A stretch of DNA of 64,000 bases. It comes from an uncultured Bryobacteraceae bacterium. Lineage in GTDB: Bacteria; Acidobacteriota; Terriglobia; Bryobacterales; Bryobacteraceae. Position 1 is the stretch's first letter; each line of letters starts with the position of its first letter. Position numbers and translations under genes: made by a program. This document shows positions 58,600 through 64,000 of this stretch, piece by piece. The notes below the pieces were generated by a model. That model made no database searches. It had not been told where the DNA came from and saw only the letters and a list, made by a program, of their open reading frames with translations. The stretch is taken from positions 1 to 64,000 of the forward strand of contig CALJAM010000011.1 in NCBI GenBank assembly GCA_938027685.1. Reading direction: 5' to 3'.

Positions 58600-59940
58600 A
58601 TGCCTGCGCTGCCGCAGCCAAAACCTGTGCCGCCTGAGCCTGCGCCGTTGCGGCCCGTTCCGGCGCCTGTGCGGCGTCCGGCCCGCTGGAGATTCGTTCT
58701 GCCTGTTGTTTCGCTGCTGGTGCTGCTGGGGGTGCTGGCGTGGCTGGCGCTGCGGCCGCAGTTCGGCGCCGGCCCGCCGCCGGCCGCAGTCAAGACGGTT
58801 CAAGTGTACCAGGGCACGTTCAAGCGGACTCTCCGGGTCACGGGACAGACTTCGGCGCGTAACTTCGCAAACATTACCGTGCCCTTGGTGCGCGCTCCCG
58901 ATTCCGGACGGAGCATGACCCTGGTGAAGTTGGCGAAGCCGGGCACGCAGGTGAAAGCGGGCGACGTGGTGGCCGAGATCGATGCGCGGAACCTGATCGA
59001 TCATATTGACGACGTCAAGGACCAGGTGGCGCAGGCGTTGAACGATATCAAGAAGCGCATGGCCGAGCAGGCCGTGGACTGGGAGAGGCTGCAGCAGACC
59101 TTGCGTGTGGCCAAGGCCAACTGGGACAAGGCCCTGCTCGATTTGAAGGCCGCCGAGGTCAAGACCGAGCTGGAGCGGGAGCTTTACCGCATCCGAGCGG
59201 AGGAAGCCGAGGCCAACTACAAGCAGCTTCAAGCGGACATACCGCTCACCAAGCAGCGGCATGAGGCCGATCTGCGCATTCTGGAAATCGCGCACAAGCG
59301 GCAACAAGTGCACCTGGAAAACCACCAGCAGGATCTGACGCGCTTTACCATCCGCACGCCGATGGACGGGTTGGTGGTCATGCAACAGATTTTCCGCTAC
59401 GGGGAGCAGGGGCAGGTTCAGGAAGGCGACCAGGTATCTCCAGGCCAGCAGATTCTGAAGGTGGTGGATCTGAGCAGCATGCAGGTCGAGGGCGCGATCA
59501 ACCAGGCAGAGAATGCCGAGGTGCGCGTGGGGCAGCGAGCCCGTGTGGGCCTGGACGCTTTTCCGGGTCTGGAGTTCCCGGGCACGGTCTACGCGGTGGG
59601 GGCGTTGGCGGTTCGGCCTGGTCGGGGTGAAAGCTATTATGTGCGCACCGTGCCGATCAGGATCGCGATTCATGGGAGCGACCCGCGGCTGCTGCCGGAT
59701 CTTTCGGCATGGGCGGAAGTGGAGATCGAGCGCGAGGAAAACGCTCTGATGGTTCCGTTGCACGCCGTTCATTCGGAGAACGGGCAGCATTTCGTTTACG
59801 TGCGTCGCGGCGAGCGTTTCGAGAAGCGTCCCGTGCAACTGGGGCCGCGCAACCAGACGCACGCGGTCATCCGCGAAGGTTTGCGAGCGGGCGAAGAAGT
59901 GGCGCTGGAGCGTCCTCCCGAAAAGCCGGGGAAGCCCTGA
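58600..59940 (+). CDS. HlyD-family/efflux periplasmic adaptor protein
   Basis: A 446-residue membrane fusion protein. Pro-rich cytoplasmic start, one membrane segment (VLPVVSLLVLLGVLAWLAL), a lipoyl-like hairpin (LAKPGTQVKAGDVVAEIDAR), a long coiled coil (residues 135-245) and the second half of the lipoyl domain (FTIRTPMDGLVVMQQIFRYG), then beta barrel and membrane-proximal domains. It should link an inner-membrane ABC or RND transporter to an outer-membrane channel. The transporter is not next to it. Confidence 0.9.
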   Translation: MPALPQPKPVPPEPAPLRPVPAPVRRPARWRFVLPVVSLLVLLGVLAWLALRPQFGAGPPPAAVKTVQVYQGTFKRTLRVTGQTSARNFANITVPLVRAPDSGRSMTLVKLAKPGTQVKAGDVVAEIDARNLIDHIDDVKDQVAQALNDIKKRMAEQAVDWERLQQTLRVAKANWDKALLDLKAAEVKTELERELYRIRAEEAEANYKQLQADIPLTKQRHEADLRILEIAHKRQQVHLENHQQDLTRFTIRTPMDGLVVMQQIFRYGEQGQVQEGDQVSPGQQILKVVDLSSMQVEGAINQAENAEVRVGQRARVGLDAFPGLEFPGTVYAVGALAVRPGRGESYYVRTVPIRIAIHGSDPRLLPDLSAWAEVEIEREENALMVPLHAVHSENGQHFVYVRRGERFEKRPVQLGPRNQTHAVIREGLRAGEEVALERPPEKPGKP

Positions 59941-59949
59941 GATTTCTCG

Positions 59950-60699
59950 TCAGTCTTTCTTTTCGCCGATCACGATCAGCGACTGGCCCAGCGGAAAACG
60001 CAGACCGGTGCGGAGGAGAGCGGCCTCGGCGTGCAGGAGGCGGGTGAGGAGCGCGTTCAACCACCGGGGGAGGGGAGCGAGGCCGCTGGCCGGGGGTTTC
60101 CGTAGCAGCGGCTCCCAGATGCGAAACTTAGCGAGCGCGACGGGCATGAGGAGGGTGTTGGCGTAGGTCGAACGAATCGGGCGCACTCCGCAGTCCTCGA
60201 TTGCCTTGAGCAGACGACCTGCCGTGAAGCGCTGGCGCTCCCCGGTGAAGAGGGAATGGCGGCTGCGCAGAATTTTCAAGGCTGCGGTGCGGAGCACGAG
60301 CAGGCCGCGCGGTCTGAGCACGCGTGCGAGTTCGGCCAGCGGGCGGCGCTCCTCACCTTCGGGGAAGTGAACGAGAACGTCGAGCGAGAAGACCGCATCG
60401 AAGCAGGCCGCGGGGAAGGGCAAGCGTCGGATGTCGGCCTGAACGAGCCGGTCAATTCCCAGCGTGCGGCCGTATCGGAGACCTTCCCAGGCGAGGTCAA
60501 GGGGAAAGACCCGCCAGCCGTAGCGCTGCGCGAGTACGCCGGCGAAGTGACCGGTTCCGCAGCCGGCCTCGAGGACACGCTCGATGGTCCGGGTCCGAGC
60601 CAGGGGATCCAGCAGCCCGAAGAGGATCCGGCGCATGCCGCGGAACCACCAGAAATCCTGCTCCGCGCGGGCGAGGAAGTCGAACTCGGCGGGGTTCAT
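59950..60699 (-). CDS. SAM-dependent methyltransferase
   Basis: A 249-residue protein started at the ATG at 60699, four bases overlapping the upstream SDR gene stop. The core motifs are EQDFWWFRGMRRILFGLL, then VLEAGCGTGHFAGVLAQRYG, LPFPAACFDAVFSLDVLVHF and ELARVLRPRGLLVLRTAA. A Methyltransf_11-type enzyme, probably acting on a sugar or lipid-linked intermediate since its neighbours are sugar enzymes; inference. Confidence 0.88.
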   Translation of the reverse strand: MNPAEFDFLARAEQDFWWFRGMRRILFGLLDPLARTRTIERVLEAGCGTGHFAGVLAQRYGWRVFPLDLAWEGLRYGRTLGIDRLVQADIRRLPFPAACFDAVFSLDVLVHFPEGEERRPLAELARVLRPRGLLVLRTAALKILRSRHSLFTGERQRFTAGRLLKAIEDCGVRPIRSTYANTLLMPVALAKFRIWEPLLRKPPASGLAPLPRWLNALLTRLLHAEAALLRTGLRFPLGQSLIVIGEKKD

Positions 60700-61751
60700 G
60701 AGGCCGGCACCAGCGCCAGGCGGCGCTTGCGGCCTTGATGCTCCGGCATGCCGCAGAAGGTGGGCCTGCGGGTATCGAGGTACCGATCCCAATGCTCCCG
60801 GTACCAGGCGAGCGAGCGCCGGATTCCGTCCTGGAAGGAGACGCGCGCGCGCCAGCCGAAGTGGTGTTGGAATCGCGAGCTGTCCGCGCGATAGCTGCCG
60901 ATGTCGATCGATTTGCGCTCGGGCGGGAACGGCTTAGTAACCACCCGGACGCCGGCGAGCTGTGCGACGACTTGGGCGATCTGACGCAGCGGCATAGCCT
61001 CCGGCCCGCCGATGTTGTAGGTGCGGCGTCGCAGGGAAGCCGCAGCGCCGGCGAGCAGAAAGGCCTCGACGACGTCGTCTACGTAGACGGGATCCCGGAT
61101 CAGTTCCCCGTCCTCGTAGACCTCCAGCTCCTGGCCTAGGAGGGCGCGGCGCAAGAAGGTGCTGAGCACGCCTTGGCAAGGGACGGACAGCGCCATGCGG
61201 GGGCCGTAAACGTTGGTGAGGCGCAGCACCACGGCATCGAGTGCGCCCAGGCGCGAAAGCATCAGGTGGTACTGACTGGCGGCGAACTTGTGGACCCCGT
61301 TGTAGTCGACCGGCTCCACGGGGTGTTGTTCGTCCACGGGGAGATATTGGGGCACGCCGTAGACCTGGCGAGTGCCGGCATAAACCACGCGCACGCCGGG
61401 TCGTTCCCTACGCAGGACCTCGAGGAAGCGGAGTTGGGCGGCCGCGTTGATTTCGAGATCGCGCTCGGGGGCCATCATGCTGTGGATATGGCTGACCTCG
61501 CCAGCGAGGTTGAAGACCACCTGGCATTCACGCAGAACATCTGCGTACTGTTGCGCCTCGCCGACGTCTAGCGGCAGGAGACGCACGCGGTCGGCCACGG
61601 GCTCGAGATTGTGGGGATTGGCACCGCAACCGGGGCGCGAGGAGTCGATTACGGTGACGTTTGCACCCAGCTCGACCAGACGGATGGCGAGGTTGCTGCC
61701 GATAAAGCCGAGTCCGCCCGTTACGAGGACGCGTTTATTGCGGTAATCCAA
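60696..61751 (-). CDS. NAD-dependent epimerase/dehydratase (extended SDR)
   Basis: A 351-residue protein with the N-terminal nucleotide motif VLVTGGLGFIGSNLAIRLVE, and sugar-nucleotide blocks YAGTRQVYGVPQY, VVLRLTNVYGPRMALS, DGELIRDPVYVDDVVEAF and YNIGG. It should act on an NDP-sugar (4-epimerase, 4,6-dehydratase or decarboxylase; not resolved). The catalytic Tyr-x3-Lys position reads N-G-V-H-K (in DYNGVHKFAAS), so the usual Tyr is an Asn; a few SDR groups show this. Part of the envelope sugar block. Confidence 0.88.
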   Translation of the reverse strand: MDYRNKRVLVTGGLGFIGSNLAIRLVELGANVTVIDSSRPGCGANPHNLEPVADRVRLLPLDVGEAQQYADVLRECQVVFNLAGEVSHIHSMMAPERDLEINAAAQLRFLEVLRRERPGVRVVYAGTRQVYGVPQYLPVDEQHPVEPVDYNGVHKFAASQYHLMLSRLGALDAVVLRLTNVYGPRMALSVPCQGVLSTFLRRALLGQELEVYEDGELIRDPVYVDDVVEAFLLAGAAASLRRRTYNIGGPEAMPLRQIAQVVAQLAGVRVVTKPFPPERKSIDIGSYRADSSRFQHHFGWRARVSFQDGIRRSLAWYREHWDRYLDTRRPTFCGMPEHQGRKRRLALVPAS

Positions 61752-61826
61752 AGGGTCACCCTCACCCTTGCAGCTAGGCCTGTCCTTTTATAGAACAAGA
61801 TCGGGCGGACCTGCAACCGACCCGGG

Positions 61827-62843
61827 TCAGCCGACGACGAGGCGCTCAACGGCGAGGTAGAGCTGCCAGGCGGTGGCGAAGCGCAACTGGCAGGCGCGGC
61901 GCCGGCACTCCTGCGCGAGCAGATGGAAGAGGCGGTCGAGCTCGCCGCCGAAGAACGCTTTCCGATGTCTTTCCTGCGCCCCGTGGGTGAAGAGCTTCAG
62001 GAAGAGTTCGTTGCCGAGGCGAGGCGCGAGGTCGAGCCAGGTGCGAACGCGGCGTTCGGTGACGGGCTGGTGTGCGCCGATCTCGCCGTTTTCCAGGTGC
62101 GGCAGCAGCCCTTTTTCCCAGCGGAGGCCGAGGGGGCCGGGAATGATGAGCAGGTCGCCCCGCGGACCGGCGCCGGGTTGGGCCGGGATGCCGGTGTCGT
62201 AGGACTTCGGGCGCAAGGGGTCATCGACGGCCCAGTAAATGCGGTTCACCATCCGGGCCTGCGAGAGCGAAGGGGCCGAGGGCATGGTGAAATCGGCGTA
62301 GCAGCCGAGTTCGCGGAGGAGCGTGATTTCGTTGTTCAACCCGCAGTGGCGCCCGCCGGGCAGGGAATTGTCCAGCGCCCAATTGCCGTGGACGAAGCCG
62401 AAGCGGATGCGTCCATCGCGTCGGCGCAGCAGGCCGTGAGCGCCCGCGAGCGTATGGAGAAAGCGTTGCATACGGTCGAGGAAGCTCCGCTCACCATCGC
62501 GATCGTGGTGGATGTGGACCTCAACGTCGGCGATGCCCGCACGCACCAGTTCCGCCAGCAGGTCGAGCAGCTCCGGACGGTATTCTTCCTCGGGGTAAAA
62601 GAAGGTCCAGCGCGGAGGCCGGCCTGCGCTATCGCGGTGGCGGGCAGCGACCTGCGGCCAATGCTCGCGCCAACAGCGCACGCGTTCGAGGGCCAAGGCG
62701 GGTTCGCGATTCCGCCAGAAAGGTTCGAAGTGGTCGGCTATGGTCACCCAGACGCGGGTGGGTGGAGACCGCCGTGCCCCGGCAAGACGGCTACGCAAGT
62801 AACCGGGCAACCAGAGTTGCGCGTTGCGAGGCAGCCGAAGCAT
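61827..62843 (-). CDS. Polysaccharide deacetylase-like protein, unassigned
   Basis: A 338-residue protein, started at the ATG at 62843 (LRLPRNAQLWLPGYLRSRLA). It reads TRVWVTIADHFEPFWRN, WTFFYPEEEYRPELLDLLAE, ADVEVHIHHDRDGERSF, and RFGFVHGNWALDNSLPGGR; the H-x-H-H and HGNW motifs resemble carbohydrate esterase/NodB-like proteins of exopolysaccharide loci. I cannot assign an activity. No signal peptide. Neighbours are sugar-nucleotide and heptose genes. The longer open frame from 62936 overlaps transaldolase and is unlikely. Confidence 0.75.
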   Translation of the reverse strand: MLRLPRNAQLWLPGYLRSRLAGARRSPPTRVWVTIADHFEPFWRNREPALALERVRCWREHWPQVAARHRDSAGRPPRWTFFYPEEEYRPELLDLLAELVRAGIADVEVHIHHDRDGERSFLDRMQRFLHTLAGAHGLLRRRDGRIRFGFVHGNWALDNSLPGGRHCGLNNEITLLRELGCYADFTMPSAPSLSQARMVNRIYWAVDDPLRPKSYDTGIPAQPGAGPRGDLLIIPGPLGLRWEKGLLPHLENGEIGAHQPVTERRVRTWLDLAPRLGNELFLKLFTHGAQERHRKAFFGGELDRLFHLLAQECRRRACQLRFATAWQLYLAVERLVVG

Positions 62844-62868
62844 GGCCGGCGAGAGCCCGCCAGGAGGG

Positions 62869-63588
62869 TCAGATTCGGAAGCCGGATCGTTGCGCGTCGT
62901 GGTAGAAGGTCCGGACGGTTTCGAGCGAGTATTCACTTAGATCTTTGTTCCATAAGTCCAGTTTGGCGAGTATGTCGGGGGTCACGGTGATAATGTCGCA
63001 ACCTGCTCGATCAGCCTGGACGATGTTGTAGAGTTCGCGCACGCTGGCCCACAGCAGCTCGGCGCCGGGGACGCTGTGCACGAGTTCAGCGGCCGCGGCC
63101 ATCAGGGGGACGGGATCGCGGCCGGTGTCGGCGATGCGTCCGGCAAAGACGGAGACGACTGCCGGGGCGCCGTTGGCGAGCGCCGAAATCACCTGGCGCA
63201 CCTGGCCCAGTGTGAGGATGGCCGTCACGTTGACGCGGATACCGTCCTGCGCGAGCCGCCGGATGAGGTTGCAGGAGGACTCTCCGCGCGTGTTTGTGAC
63301 AGGGATCTTGACGTAAACGTTGGTCCCCCATGAGGCAATCTTGCGGGCCTGCCGTTCCATCTCATCGAATTCGTCTGCGAAGACTTCGAGCGAGATGGGT
63401 CGGTCGGTTATGGCGGCGAGGATCTCACGGGCGAAACCCTCGTAGTCGGTCACTCCGGCCTTGCGCATGAGGCTGGGATTGGTGGTGAAGCCGCGGATGC
63501 GGGGGTCGCGGGCCAACTCGAGCATTTTGGCGCGGTCGGCGCCGTCCGCGAAGAGCTTCACTTTCAGGTCAGCCAGCGTTCTCAGCAA
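62869..63588 (-). CDS. tal: Transaldolase (small, fructose-6-phosphate aldolase-type)
   Basis: A 239-residue enzyme with the Schiff-base lysine in NVYVKIPVTNTRGE, GFTTNPSLMRKAG, and NVTAILTLGQVRQVIS. The size matches the short transaldolase/FSA group. It uses a TTG start at 63588 with AGGAGG five bases before it; an ATG just upstream is out of frame. It should interconvert sedoheptulose-7-phosphate and fructose-6-phosphate. It starts two bases after the stop of the GmhB-like gene. Confidence 0.9.
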   Translation of the reverse strand: MLRTLADLKVKLFADGADRAKMLELARDPRIRGFTTNPSLMRKAGVTDYEGFAREILAAITDRPISLEVFADEFDEMERQARKIASWGTNVYVKIPVTNTRGESSCNLIRRLAQDGIRVNVTAILTLGQVRQVISALANGAPAVVSVFAGRIADTGRDPVPLMAAAAELVHSVPGAELLWASVRELYNIVQADRAGCDIITVTPDILAKLDLWNKDLSEYSLETVRTFYHDAQRSGFRI

Positions 63589-64000
63589 TCATTCCTCCTG
63601 TGGATGTTGGCTCAGGATCCAGGCGACGGCTTCTTGCAGGGACTGGACGCGGGCGTGCGGGGGTACGGCGGGCGGTCTCTCGCGGTAACCCCGGTCGACC
63701 CATACCGTCCTGCACCCGGCGGCGTGTCCGGCTTCCACGTCCCGCCAGCGATCGCCGACCATGAAGCTTCGCGCCAGATCCAGTCCGAGGTCGCGCGCGG
63801 CCGACAGCAGGAGCCCGGGCTTAGGTTTGCGGCACTCGCAGGCGTCCAGGTCATCGTGCTCGCAGACATAGACGGCGTCGAGCGGGAGCTCCGCGAGCAG
63901 CCGCTGGTGCATGCGGCGCAGATCGGCGGGACGGATGAGGCCCCGAGCGACGTCAGGCTGGTTGGTGACGACGACGAGGCGGAACCCACGCCGGCGAAGA
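63589..64000 (-). CDS. gmhB: D-glycero-D-manno-heptose-1,7-bisphosphate phosphatase-like HAD protein, partial
   Basis: The gene is cut by the window edge; only the C-terminal 137 residues are visible. Reading in from the edge: FRLVVVTNQPDVARGLI, a HAD motif II, then DAVYVCEHDDLDACECRKPK with the zinc-binding Cys/His set of GmhB/HisB-type phosphatases, and SFMVGDRWRDVEAGHAAGCR. It dephosphorylates heptose bisphosphate in lipopolysaccharide or S-layer heptose synthesis. Together with the transaldolase it suggests sedoheptulose use. Confidence 0.85.
   Translation of the reverse strand, partial: LRRRGFRLVVVTNQPDVARGLIRPADLRRMHQRLLAELPLDAVYVCEHDDLDACECRKPKPGLLLSAARDLGLDLARSFMVGDRWRDVEAGHAAGCRTVWVDRGYRERPPAVPPHARVQSLQEAVAWILSQHPQEE

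Noticed and set aside
58504-59862. Long N-terminal extension of the DUF1080 frame.
   Set aside because: Lies opposite the adaptor gene; the real start follows from the signal peptide at 58503.

Overview
The window is high-GC bacterial chromosome that looks like an acidobacterium of the Bryobacter/Solibacter type. This is inferred from gene content: very large carboxypeptidase-regulatory/TonB-type outer-membrane receptors, VWA proteins, secreted TPR proteins, many Tat-exported hydrolases, a DUF1080 protein and a microcompartment aldolase cluster. Almost every gene can be read directly. The left part (about 0.1-9.1 kb) is a secreted carbohydrate/uronate block: a putative glycosidase-like protein, an unfamiliar triple-repeat protein, an oligogalacturonate-lyase-like propeller, a DUF362 protein, an unassigned protein and a Tat-exported mannonate dehydratase. 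Next (9.1-12.7 kb) is a tightly overlapping minus-strand operon: ECF sigma factor, zinc anti-sigma factor, B-box membrane protein, small membrane protein and DUF4097 protein.

From 13 to 23.8 kb the region is housekeeping: a flippase-like membrane protein, nrdR, rpoD, rsmG-parA-parB with two perfect parS palindromes, tRNA-Leu(CAA), bshC, threonine aldolase and a large TPR protein. Between 23.9 and 24.7 kb lies a graveyard: one copy of an intergenic repeat (second copy at 34.3 kb), the 3' end of a decayed isocitrate-dehydrogenase-family gene with a frameshift, and a decayed tRNA-Met. After it come a receptor gene with one single-base frameshift, a sulfatase, and an intact large receptor.

From 34.6 kb onward: miaA, small secreted and TPR proteins, groES-groL behind a CIRCE operator that overlaps a promoter and with a good terminator, a methyltransferase, nhaA, and a propeller protein. 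The most unusual system is at 44.6-46.6 kb: a class II aldolase with a C-terminal helix resembling an encapsulation peptide, one hexameric and three pentameric microcompartment shell proteins, resembling the fucose/rhamnose compartments of planctomycetes but without an aldehyde dehydrogenase in view. It is followed by a phosphoesterase, an exported O-methyltransferase, a VWA protein, a third receptor, a metallo-beta-lactamase-fold hydrolase, tadA, a secreted esterase, a DUF1080 protein, an HlyD-type adaptor, and a cell-envelope sugar block (methyltransferase, SDR epimerase, deacetylase-like protein, transaldolase, and a GmhB-type phosphatase cut by the window end).

All calls come from reading the sequence; no database search was run.
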